From NCBI GenBank assembly GCA_900540335.1, contig UQFC01000066.1:1-15080 (forward strand): a DNA stretch of 15,080 nt, in the 5' to 3' direction. Positions 1 through 6,787 of this stretch are shown here, one piece after another. Source of the DNA: an uncultured Clostridium sp. GTDB lineage: Bacteria; Bacillota; Clostridia; Lachnospirales; Lachnospiraceae. The first letter of the stretch is position 1, and every line of letters begins with the position of its first letter. A program made the translations under genes and the position numbers. The notes below the pieces were generated by a model. The model was not told the DNA's origin. It saw nothing but the letters and a program-made list of their open reading frames with translations, and did not search any database.

Positions 1-1488
1 CAGCTGATCTGCCAGTTCCAGAAGTCCCGGACTATCCGTCTCCTCGTTCTCATCCTTGCTGCCTTCTTTTTCTTCTTCCTGTTTTCTCCCTGCAATCTCT
101 AAAAATCCCGGCAACTTTAATGCTTTTGCACCGGCAAAAAGTTTTTCCTCTCCGACGGCCACCACAAGTTTTACCGTCTGATATTCTGCTGCCGGATAAA
201 AAATACTTAAGAAACGGCGGACGATCAGATCATACACACTTCTCTGCAGTTCATTTAAAGAACGCAGCTCTGTGAGCTGTCCGGTCGGAATGATCGCATA
301 GTGGTCGGTAATCTGTTTATCATTGACATATTTGGATTTGGCAACACCCTTGTATCCGCCCTGTTGCATAATATACTGCGCATACTGTGCAAGCGGTTCG
401 TATTTCTGCAAGCCACCGATATTTTTCCCGATTTCTTTCGCAACGGCTGTGGAAAGCACACGGGCATCCGTTCTTGGATATGTTACCAGCTTTCGCTCAT
501 AGAGTGTCTGCACGGTATTCAACGTATCGGTCGGACTAATCTTAAACAACCGTGAACAGTCATTTTGCAGCTCCGCTAAGTTATATAACATCGGTGGTGC
601 TTTCTTCTCTGTCTTTTTCTCTACCTTCTGCACGATCAGTTCAATCGGTGCATCCGCAGACAATTCAGTAATCAACTGCTTAGCACTCTCTTCTTTTTTG
701 AAACCATTTTCCTTATACAGAAGAGGAGAATCCAGATAGGCAGAATCCTTCGTCGTCTTCCACTCTGCTTCAAATCCTTCTGTGCTGGCAAGCACCCGGT
801 AAAATGGTGTCGGCACGAACTGACGGATCTCCCGTTCCCGCTTCACAATCATGCCAAGTACACATGTCATGACACGTCCAACTGCGATCACGCATCGATC
901 CATGCCAAGATAATTCCGGACTGTGTAGCTATATTTCAGCGATAATGCACGGGAAAAATTGATTCCCATCAGATAATCTTCCTGCGCACGCAGATATGCC
1001 GCATCACTCAGGTTATCATAGGCAGAAAGCTCTTTCGCCTCCCGGATACCTCGCATGATTTCTTCCTCGGTCTGCGAATCAATCCACACTCGTCGCCGGT
1101 CTTTTTTACTTTTGTCCACGCCTGCCATCTGCTCGACAAGACGGTAGATATATTCTCCTTCCCGCCCGGAGTCCGTGCAGATATAAATCGTATCAATATC
1201 GCTCCGGTTTAACAGGCGGCTGACAATCTGAAACTGCTTTGACACTCCGTCAATCACCTGATACTTAAATTCCTTAGGCAAAAACGGCAGGGTCTGCAGA
1301 CTCCACCGCTTATATTTGGGGTCATAGGCTTCCGGATAGCTCATCGTAACGAGATGTCCTACACACCAGGTCACAACAGCCGTATCCGATTCCAGATAGC
1401 CGTCTGATCTCCGTGCCGAAATCTTCAGCGCATTTGCAAATTCCTGAGCCACGCTGGGCTTCTCGGCTATGTATAATGCTTTTCCCAT
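1..1488 (-). CDS. topB: Type IA DNA topoisomerase (topoisomerase III, TopB), 3' part outside window
   Basis: This enzyme cuts one DNA strand through a tyrosine, passes the other strand and reseals; topoisomerase III mainly decatenates replication and recombination intermediates. The first 496 codons are here and the reading frame is open through the left edge, so the C-terminus is missing; family members usually run to about 650-850 residues. The N-terminus MGKALYIAEKPSVAQ is the typical TOPRIM opening, with the conserved Glu-Lys-Pro-Ser. The acidic TOPRIM motif reads TDSGREGEYIYR (residues 105-116), with Gly where most relatives have the second Asp. VGRVMT at 203-208 is the usual SVGRVQT region. 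The catalytic tyrosine is Tyr337 in TYPRTD. The ATG at 1488 is preceded by AAAGGAA. The upstream amidase stops 17 bases before, so the two are probably cotranscribed. By eye it uses more A/T-ending codons than the genes to its right. Confidence 0.93.
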   Translation of the reverse strand, partial: MGKALYIAEKPSVAQEFANALKISARRSDGYLESDTAVVTWCVGHLVTMSYPEAYDPKYKRWSLQTLPFLPKEFKYQVIDGVSKQFQIVSRLLNRSDIDTIYICTDSGREGEYIYRLVEQMAGVDKSKKDRRRVWIDSQTEEEIMRGIREAKELSAYDNLSDAAYLRAQEDYLMGINFSRALSLKYSYTVRNYLGMDRCVIAVGRVMTCVLGMIVKREREIRQFVPTPFYRVLASTEGFEAEWKTTKDSAYLDSPLLYKENGFKKEESAKQLITELSADAPIELIVQKVEKKTEKKAPPMLYNLAELQNDCSRLFKISPTDTLNTVQTLYERKLVTYPRTDARVLSTAVAKEIGKNIGGLQKYEPLAQYAQYIMQQGGYKGVAKSKYVNDKQITDHYAIIPTGQLTELRSLNELQRSVYDLIVRRFLSIFYPAAEYQTVKLVVAVGEEKLFAGAKALKLPGFLEIAGRKQEEEKEGSKDENEETDSPGLLELADQL

Positions 1489-1505
1489 AAATTCAGGATT
1501 CCTTT

Positions 1506-2237
1506 CTATTCTCTGTCCCGTTTTTCCTGCTTTGCCTGCTTCACTGCTTCTCCCATTTCTTTTTTCAGGGATTTCCAGGCATCCTCATGCTCTACATAAT
1601 ACTTGGGACAGTTTTTTCCCACCACATCATAATGGCGGATAATATCCTTCTCTGTCAGATTCAGCTCCGCACAGAGCCAGCCTGTCAGCTTTTTTAAGGA
1701 TTCTATTGTCTCAGGGGAAAATTCTCCCGATGCATCCGGATGGCAGCACTCGATGGAAACCGTATCCTCATTTCTGGGATAATTGGCGTAAGCCACTTCG
1801 TCCAAGGGGATACACTGAAGAATCTCTCCGTCAATTCCGATAATATAATGACTGCTGGCCGAGGTTGCCTTCTCTCCGGTCTGATTGGCCAGATTGTTGA
1901 AATAAGAACGGTTCTGCGCTGCCGTGGTACCCGGATTGGCAACGTAATGAACCACAATGTGATTGATCTCCCTCCGCTTGGTTCCGGGTCTGGAATGGGG
2001 ATTGATTTGGAGAAAGTCCTGGGTATACCAGTCCGGCGCAGTCAGTTCTGACAAACGGGGACGATTCTTTTCCCGGTACCAGCGGGCCATAAGCATGCCG
2101 CCGGTAATCAAAACGGCAATAAAAAGAATGGTGTCCAGTGTCAGAAGCGCCAGTGTCTTCTGTCTGAGCGTCATCCGGCGGTTTTTATTCTTTCGCTGTC
2201 TTCTGCTTCGTTTTCTGTTTTCCCGATCTTCTCCCAT
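1506..2237 (-). CDS. Membrane-anchored N-acetylmuramoyl-L-alanine amidase (Amidase_2 fold)
   Basis: This cell-wall hydrolase cleaves the bond between N-acetylmuramic acid and the L-alanine of the peptide stem, acting outside the membrane. Of 243 residues, the first 27 are very basic (cytoplasmic side), about 28-50 form one membrane helix or uncleaved signal, and about 90-215 are the amidase domain. Zinc ligands are His97 (VVHYVANPG), His202 and Cys210 (RHYDVVGKNCPKYY), with Lys208 beside them. The ligand spacing of 105 and 8 residues equals that of T7 lysozyme (His17, His122, Cys130), a known member of the family. Glu163 in SIECCHP is also conserved. I chose the ATG at 2237 because AGAAGGAAGG lies just upstream of it; the in-frame ATG at 2267 would place that site inside the gene and start only a few bases after the predicted transcription start. 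It precedes topB. Its role in growth, sporulation or germination cannot be told from sequence. Confidence 0.88.
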   Translation of the reverse strand: MGEDRENRKRSRRQRKNKNRRMTLRQKTLALLTLDTILFIAVLITGGMLMARWYREKNRPRLSELTAPDWYTQDFLQINPHSRPGTKRREINHIVVHYVANPGTTAAQNRSYFNNLANQTGEKATSASSHYIIGIDGEILQCIPLDEVAYANYPRNEDTVSIECCHPDASGEFSPETIESLKKLTGWLCAELNLTEKDIIRHYDVVGKNCPKYYVEHEDAWKSLKKEMGEAVKQAKQEKRDRE

Positions 2238-2277
2238 AGTATTTTCATTCCTTCCTTCTACAGGCATTTTCTGTTTC

Positions 2278-2286
2278 AGTATATCA
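2278..2286 (-). promoter_or_regulatory. Extended -10 promoter for amidase-topB
   Basis: The minus strand reads TGATATACT, an extended -10 (TGnTATACT), with only a pyrimidine-rich stretch where the -35 box should be. Transcription would start near 2271, giving a leader of about 34 bases before the ATG at 2237. Confidence 0.5.
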
Positions 2287-2362
2287 CATTTTCTGCGAAA
2301 AAAGAAGAAAAGAAAGGGCCGGTTCCATCAAAACAGCAATCGTGGTTCCAGCACCAGAATTA

Positions 2363-3250
2363 TTATTTTCTCGGATGAGCGCCTGTATAGGCTTTTCTTA
2401 AGGGATCCTTCTGCAGATAAGTAATATAAGCCTGAGTCGTGGCCAGATCCGCATGTCCCAGCATGGTCTGCACAGACTGGAGATCTGCGCCTCCGCTGAT
2501 CATATGAGCGGCAAAGGAATGACGCAGAGTATGAGGAGTAATATCTGTCTCAATCCCTGCTTTCTCTCCGTAAAACTTTACAATCTTCCAGAAGCCCTGG
2601 CGCGACATGGGTCTGCCGCTGCAGTTGGTAAACAGCCACGGGGATTCCTTTCCCTTCAGAAGATGTCCCCGGGCAGCATCCAGATAATGCTTCAAGGACT
2701 CTCCTGCCGCTTTTCCAAAGGGGATCATCCGCTCCCTCTGTCCGTCCCGGCAGATAATAAAGCCTACCCCCAGGTTCACATCCTCCATAGTCAGCCCGAC
2801 CAGCTCGGAAACACGGATACCTGTGGCATACAAAAGCTCCAGCATGGCTTTGTCGCGGATCTCCTTGGGAGAATCTCCGCCGGGCTGCCGGAGAAAACGG
2901 TCTACCTCCTCTACGGTCAGAAATACCGGCGCCTTCTTCTCGATCTTCGGGGTTTTTATAAACTCCGCCGGATCCTTGCGGATCTTCCCCTGGGTCATCT
3001 CATAATGAAAAAAAGATTTCATTGAGGCAACAACGCGGGAAATGGTTGTGGAGGCTTTCCCCTGTCCCTCCAGATATAAAATATAGGAATTCAGACTGGT
3101 CTTTGTCACCCGGGAAGGCTCGTCAATCCCCTGCTGCTCCAGATACTCCCATAACTGGGTCAGATCTCTCCGATAAGACATGGTCGTGTTGACCGATGAT
3201 TTTTTCACCTGCTGCAGGTAGTCAATAAAAGCATCTATTTCTTCTGTCAT
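2363..3250 (-). CDS. xerD: Tyrosine recombinase, XerD family
   Basis: XerD works with XerC at the chromosomal dif site to resolve chromosome dimers. The protein has 295 residues, the usual length (E. coli XerD has 298). Residues 1-85 are the SAM-like core-binding domain and about 107-285 the catalytic domain. Visible catalytic residues are Arg146 (ATGIRVSEL), His240 and Arg243 (HTLRH), His266 (LGHAD) and the nucleophile Tyr275 (TTQAY). The beta-hairpin lysine (Lys172 in E. coli, in GKGNKER) is absent: the segment reads CRDGQRER (167-174) and carries no Lys. The ATG at 3250 has AGGAAG six bases upstream; a TTG at 3265 is in frame but overlaps that site. The gene has its own promoter. The position beside a spoIIM-like gene and a nudF-like gene supports a housekeeping Xer protein rather than a phage integrase. 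Confidence 0.88.
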   Translation of the reverse strand: MTEEIDAFIDYLQQVKKSSVNTTMSYRRDLTQLWEYLEQQGIDEPSRVTKTSLNSYILYLEGQGKASTTISRVVASMKSFFHYEMTQGKIRKDPAEFIKTPKIEKKAPVFLTVEEVDRFLRQPGGDSPKEIRDKAMLELLYATGIRVSELVGLTMEDVNLGVGFIICRDGQRERMIPFGKAAGESLKHYLDAARGHLLKGKESPWLFTNCSGRPMSRQGFWKIVKFYGEKAGIETDITPHTLRHSFAAHMISGGADLQSVQTMLGHADLATTQAYITYLQKDPLRKAYTGAHPRK

Positions 3251-3310
3251 TCCAATCTTCCTCAAACTCTCTTTCGTCCAAAATTACCGTATTTTTCTCA
3301 TGTGAGTACC

Positions 3311-3339
3311 ATTATATCCGCATTTTCTCATAAAATCAA
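3311..3339 (-). promoter_or_regulatory. xerD promoter, sigma-A type
   Basis: On the minus strand a -35 box TTGATT (3339-3334) and a perfect -10 TATAAT (3316-3311) are separated by exactly 17 bases. Predicted start is near 3304, giving a leader of about 54 bases before the xerD ATG. Confidence 0.75.
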
Positions 3340-3383
3340 ACACATTTTTCCCACTTTCCCCCTGGTTTTTTGCTGCTTAACAT

Positions 3384-3434
3384 AAAAAAATACAACATAT
3401 GGAATGCCGTTGTTTCCGGCTTCAATATGTTGTA
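3384..3434 (-). terminator. Rho-independent terminator of the nagA-proC-nudF-spoIIM operon
   Basis: Perfect 10-bp arms TACAACATAT (3391-3400) and ATATGTTGTA (3425-3434) enclose a second stem made of GAA/TTC and GCCG/CGGC (3402-3409 with 3417-3423, one bulged T). Read on the minus strand the hairpin is followed by seven T (complement of 3384-3390). It lies 44 bases after the stop codon of the spoIIM-like gene and insulates xerD from it. Confidence 0.88.
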
Positions 3435-3477
3435 AAAAAACAGGAAAAGTTTTTATTTCGCAGAAAAGTACTGTTTG

Positions 3478-4002
3478 TTACAGCAGTCTTAAAAACAGAG
3501 GATTCAGGCGGATTTCCGCCAGCATTCCCCCGGCTGTCAGGCTGATTACCGCGCTCCAGAACCGCCCTCTGCGTGCGGAAAGCCCGTACCCGTAGCGGTA
3601 GACCAAAAGCCCCCAGGCCGCCAGATAAAACAGCTGATGGGGAAATCCGGATATCAGAAACCACCACAGTCCCTCCAGTCCTCTGCACCAGGTAAACACA
3701 ACCAGCGCTGCGCTGCCGGAAAGACCTGCAAGCACAAGAAGAACGGGAATCCCCAGATTGTGCATTCTGCTTCTGCAGATTCCTGCAGCTGCCGCTGTCT
3801 GCGCCGTCCGGACTGCGGCAATCCGAAAGACAGCAGCCCTCTGCCCTTCCATAGCTCCCATCCATCCGTCTGTCACCATCCTGTAAAGAGCCTGACCGTT
3901 AATCAGTCCGGAAACAAACAGCCGGTTGACTCCCGCTGCTCCAAGGAGCCATCCGGCTGCCAGCCAGAAAATCAGAGCATATCTGCGTTTCGTCTCTCTC
4001 AC
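3478..4002 (-). CDS. spoIIM: SpoIIM-like integral membrane protein (stage II sporulation protein M family)
   Basis: SpoIIM is a membrane subunit of the SpoIID-SpoIIM-SpoIIP machinery that thins septal peptidoglycan and drives engulfment of the forespore. This 174-residue protein has hydrophobic segments near 9-26, 83-103, 111-135 and 147-165. Similarity is recognised from family signatures: INGQALY at 34-40 resembles the N-G-x-A-L-G turn, GFPHQLFYLAAW (119-130) matches the G-x-x-P-H-G-x-F-E-x-x-A signature, and the end EIRLNPLFL resembles the E-x-Y-V-x-P tail. Gln and Tyr replace the usual Gly and Glu in the PH motif, and it is shorter than B. subtilis SpoIIM (about 214 residues). Context supports the call, since nudF, spoIIM and xerD are also close together in B. 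subtilis. The start is GTG at 4002, because an in-frame stop lies shortly upstream; no good ribosome binding site is visible. It is the last gene before the terminator. Confidence 0.66.
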   Translation of the reverse strand: MRETKRRYALIFWLAAGWLLGAAGVNRLFVSGLINGQALYRMVTDGWMGAMEGQRAAVFRIAAVRTAQTAAAAGICRSRMHNLGIPVLLVLAGLSGSAALVVFTWCRGLEGLWWFLISGFPHQLFYLAAWGLLVYRYGYGLSARRGRFWSAVISLTAGGMLAEIRLNPLFLRLL

Positions 4003-4057
4003 CGCCGTTTTTTTCTATATGTACGCAGAAAAACGCCGGCCTATGACAACCGCAGAC

Positions 4058-4624
4058 TTATTTTCCATATTTTCTGGCATAAGCAAGAATCGCTGCTGTC
4101 GTTTTTGCATCTGTCATTTTTCCTGTATAAATCAGATCCAGCAGATCCTCTAACTTCCAGCGCTCTACATGAATCACCTCGTCCTCATCCAGATTCTGCC
4201 TGGAGGGAATCAGATTTCTCGCAACAAAAATATCAATGTATTCGTCACAGAAGGCTACGGTTGTATTCATGCTCATCAGGTATTCCAGATGGTCACAGCG
4301 ATACCCTGTCTCCTCCTCCAGTTCCCGGTAGGCACACTCGATTTTCGGTTCTCCGGGCGCATCTAGCTTTCCTGCCGGAATCTCCAGCGTCTCCCGATTC
4401 AGGGCATTGCGGTACTGACGAACCATCAGAAGGTATCCCTCATCATCTACGGCAACTACAGCAGCTGCCCCGTCATGGTGAATAAAATCCCAGTGCGCCT
4501 CGTGTCCGTTGGCGATTACTGTATCTTCATAAATTTTTAAAATTGTTCCTGTGTATTTTAACTGGCGATCCAGACGAATCACCGCCGGAATCTGATTCTG
4601 TTCCTCTCTGTTTTTTTCTTCCAT
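4058..4624 (-). CDS. nudF: NUDIX hydrolase, ADP-ribose pyrophosphatase type
   Basis: Enzymes of this type split ADP-ribose into AMP and ribose 5-phosphate with Mg2+, limiting free ADP-ribose. The protein has 188 residues, near the usual 180-210. The N-terminal strand region with WDFIHHDGAAAVVAV (about 45-59) and VRQYRN (68-73) is typical of ADP-ribose pyrophosphatases. The Nudix box spans 85-108: Gly85, Glu92, Arg100-Glu101, Glu104-Glu105 and Gly107. Six residues rather than five lie between the first Gly and Glu, because of an extra Ala-Pro. Start is ATG at 4624, with AGAGG about eight bases upstream; an in-frame ATG further out lacks a site and would overlap the end of proC. It lies 40 bases after proC and 55 before the spoIIM-like gene, inside one operon. 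Exact substrate is inferred from family and synteny. Confidence 0.85.
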   Translation of the reverse strand: MEEKNREEQNQIPAVIRLDRQLKYTGTILKIYEDTVIANGHEAHWDFIHHDGAAAVVAVDDEGYLLMVRQYRNALNRETLEIPAGKLDAPGEPKIECAYRELEEETGYRCDHLEYLMSMNTTVAFCDEYIDIFVARNLIPSRQNLDEDEVIHVERWKLEDLLDLIYTGKMTDAKTTAAILAYARKYGK

Positions 4625-4664
4625 CGTTTCATCCTCTTTTCTGAAGCATCCGCTCTGCTTTTTT

Positions 4665-5474
4665 CTATTTGATCTTTGTGCACTTCTCATAGCAGGCGTC
4701 TGTGGCATGGAATACTGCTCCGCGCAGACCCTTTTCCTCTAAAGCAGCCACTCCGGCAATGGTCGTTCCTCCCGGAGAGCAGACCTTATCCTTTAAAAGA
4801 CCCGGATGTTCGCCGGTCTCCAGCACCATTTTGGCACTGCCAAGCACAGTCTGAGCCACCAGCTCGTAGGCTGCTGCCCTGGGAATTCCGTATTTTACCA
4901 CGCTGTCTGCCAGCGCTTCCATAAACATATACACATAAGCAGGGGAGCTTCCGCTGGCGCAGACAACTGCATCCATCAGCTTCTCCTCCACCACAGTCAT
5001 CCGGCCAAAGGACTGGAAAAACTGGTGAATCACCTGGATCTCCTCCCGGGAAAGCTCTCCGGAATTGTAGGAAACCCCGGTCATTCCCTCTCCTACCAGA
5101 GCAGGCGTATTGGGCATGGCCCGGACAATCCTGCAGGGCTTTCCAAATCTCTGACGGAGATTTTCCATGGTAATTCCGGGAGCAATGGAAATCACAATCT
5201 GGCTTTCTTCTACCACATCACGGATTTCCTCAATTACCGCATCCAGCTGCTGCGGCTTCACTGCCAGCACCAGATACTGACAGGAGGAAGCGCAGGCCCG
5301 GTTGTTTTCAGAAGGCTTTACATCTGTCCTTGCCGCAATATCCTGGATTTTTTCCTGATTTCTCGCGGAAAAGGTAATCTTCTCCGGGCTGTATACCCCC
5401 AGAAGTCCCTTTAAAATGGCATAGCCCATATTGCCCATACCGATGAAGCCAAATTGATACATTCTGTCTGCCAT
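4665..5474 (-). CDS. proC: Pyrroline-5-carboxylate reductase
   Basis: This enzyme reduces 1-pyrroline-5-carboxylate to L-proline with NAD(P)H, the last step of proline synthesis, in the cytoplasm. The 269 residues are a normal full length. Residues 6-30 form the Rossmann start, with Gly12-x-Gly14-x-x-Gly17 (FIGMGNMGYAI). VRAMPNTPALVGEG (about 117-130) and the C-terminal dimer-domain signature, with SGSSPAYVYMFMEALAD and CSPGGTTIAG, are hallmarks of the family. The ATG at 5474 follows a G-rich ribosome binding site (AGGGGGA) and lies 17 bases after the nagA stop, which suggests translational coupling. No proA or proB is in the window. Confidence 0.96.
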   Translation of the reverse strand: MADRMYQFGFIGMGNMGYAILKGLLGVYSPEKITFSARNQEKIQDIAARTDVKPSENNRACASSCQYLVLAVKPQQLDAVIEEIRDVVEESQIVISIAPGITMENLRQRFGKPCRIVRAMPNTPALVGEGMTGVSYNSGELSREEIQVIHQFFQSFGRMTVVEEKLMDAVVCASGSSPAYVYMFMEALADSVVKYGIPRAAAYELVAQTVLGSAKMVLETGEHPGLLKDKVCSPGGTTIAGVAALEEKGLRGAVFHATDACYEKCTKIK

Positions 5475-5491
5475 TCTCTTTTCCCCCTGCC

Positions 5492-6631
5492 TTACAGCAT
5501 TGCCTTTCCGCGGCAGTATGTCTGAAGCACCTGATAATCATCCTCCAGAACCACAATATCCGCATCGTAACCGGCTACCAGCTTGCCCTTTCTGTCATCT
5601 ACGCCCAGGCATCTGGCCGGGTTAATGGTGCAGGCATTGATTGCCGCATCCACGGGAATCAGCGCGTCCTCAATCATAATCCGCAGTCCCCGGTTCATAT
5701 AAAGGGTGCTTCCGGCAATGGTTTCTGTTCCCTTCAGATAAGCCAGTCCGTTCTCACGAATCTCTATGGAATGGCCGCCCAGCTCGTAATCGCCTCCCGG
5801 AGGACAGTGTTTTGCCCGAAGAGAGTCTGTAACGAGAATTCCGTAATCGCGGCCCTTTGCCGTCATATAATTATTCAGGGCTGCCAGATGGCTGTGCTGT
5901 CCGTCTCCGATAATCTCACCGTAAATGTCACGCACCCGCATAGCTGTTCCCACCAGTCCCGGCTTTCTGTGATGGTAGGGTGTCATTCCATTGTATACAT
6001 GAGTCATGGAAGTAGCGCCGTTGGCGATTCCCAGCAAAGCCTCCTCGTATGTTGCGGAAGAATGGCCCATGCTGACAACCACTCCGGTATCATGACAGTA
6101 TTTGGTCAGAGCAAAGTCCGGATCATGCTCCGGAGCCAGGGTAATATACCGGATCATGCCCTTTGCCGCCTCCTGATACATGGAAAACTGTTCCACGGTA
6201 GGAACGGCGATTGCTTCCGGCGGCTGAGCTCCCTTGTAATCCATATCAAGATACGGTCCCTCAAAATGAATACCAAGAATCTCGGCTCCCTCATAGCCTT
6301 CTTCTGCAACCTTTGCTACATTGGCAACTGCCTTTGTCAGAACATCCGGCATCTGAGTTACGGTAGTAGGAAGAATCGAGGTAACTCCCTCCTCCGGAAT
6401 CCGCGCCATCCAGTCACGAAGTCCCTCCGGCTCTGCATCATTCGTATCAAATCCATAAGCCCCATGTGTATGAACATCAATAAATCCAGGCAGAATCCGT
6501 CTGCTGCCGTAATCTGCATCTGCCGGATGTGACTGATACCCGTGAACTCCCGTAATTTTTTCCCCCTGTACCTCCAGCTGGGCAGGCATAAACTGCCCGC
6601 AGATCCAGACTCTGGTGCTTTGAATAATCAT
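5492..6631 (-). CDS. nagA: N-acetylglucosamine-6-phosphate deacetylase
   Basis: NagA removes acetate from N-acetylglucosamine 6-phosphate, giving glucosamine 6-phosphate for glycolysis or cell-wall recycling. The 379 residues are a normal length for this amidohydrolase-fold enzyme. Metal and catalytic residues are visible in order: His54 and His56 (DVHTHG), Glu124 (IHFEGPYL), His190 (MGHSSA), His211 (THVYNGM), His246 (DGQHSH) and catalytic Asp269 (LVTDS). The His-x-His pair suggests the two-metal type seen in B. subtilis rather than the one-metal E. coli type. The ATG at 6631 has a strong AGGAGGT six bases upstream. It is the first gene of the operon that continues with proC, the NUDIX gene and the spoIIM-like gene. 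No nagB or GntR-type regulator is nearby; a tandem 14-bp repeat upstream may be a binding site. Confidence 0.94.
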   Translation of the reverse strand: MIIQSTRVWICGQFMPAQLEVQGEKITGVHGYQSHPADADYGSRRILPGFIDVHTHGAYGFDTNDAEPEGLRDWMARIPEEGVTSILPTTVTQMPDVLTKAVANVAKVAEEGYEGAEILGIHFEGPYLDMDYKGAQPPEAIAVPTVEQFSMYQEAAKGMIRYITLAPEHDPDFALTKYCHDTGVVVSMGHSSATYEEALLGIANGATSMTHVYNGMTPYHHRKPGLVGTAMRVRDIYGEIIGDGQHSHLAALNNYMTAKGRDYGILVTDSLRAKHCPPGGDYELGGHSIEIRENGLAYLKGTETIAGSTLYMNRGLRIMIEDALIPVDAAINACTINPARCLGVDDRKGKLVAGYDADIVVLEDDYQVLQTYCRGKAML

Positions 6632-6684
6632 AGAAATACCTCCTGCGTTTTTTCTTTGCGTTCCTGTAATAAGAAGGAAAACCG

Positions 6685-6712
6685 CTTACTTCATAGAACT
6701 TGCTTCATAGAA
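6685..6712. repeat. Tandem 14-bp repeat upstream of nagA
   Basis: CTTACTTCATAGAA (6685-6698) is followed directly by CTTGCTTCATAGAA (6699-6712), 13 of 14 bases the same. It lies 54-81 bases before the nagA start, in the promoter region, where I could not find a clear -35/-10 pair. It may be a regulator site or a chance duplication. Confidence 0.55.
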
Positions 6713-6726
6713 AATAATTTCCCATG

Positions 6727-6764
6727 AAAAAAATGAACCTGCCGTTATTATAACGCAGGTTCAT
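6727..6764 (-). terminator. Rho-independent terminator of the DEAD-box helicase gene
   Basis: Perfect arms ATGAACCTGC (6733-6742) and GCAGGTTCAT (6755-6764), extended by GTTA/TAAC with one bulged C and a 3-base loop. On the minus strand the hairpin runs into seven T (complement of 6727-6733). It begins 23 bases after the helicase stop codon and separates that gene from nagA. Confidence 0.93.
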
Positions 6765-6787
6765 AAAAAAATCCACAACAGGTGTTT

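Noticed and set aside
2287..2362. Terminator after xerD
   Set aside because: A pyrimidine tract follows GGAACCGGCCC on the minus strand, but the two GGAACC copies are direct, not inverted, and no stem forms, so xerD may read through into the amidase gene.
1..3250. XerD-like recombinase, amidase and TopB as part of an integrative element or prophage
   Set aside because: The nudF-spoIIM-xerD order is the ancestral chromosomal one known from Bacillus, and no integrase-adjacent tRNA, att repeat, relaxase or phage gene is visible. What lies left of topB is unknown.
3637..4485. Long open plus-strand frame of about 280 codons
   Set aside because: It runs antisense across the end of the NUDIX gene and the spoIIM-like gene, has a Ser/Pro/His-rich nonsense composition and no ribosome binding site.
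5771..6532. Open plus-strand frame of about 250 codons
   Set aside because: It is antisense to nagA, whose metal-binding motifs are complete, and has no recognisable domain.
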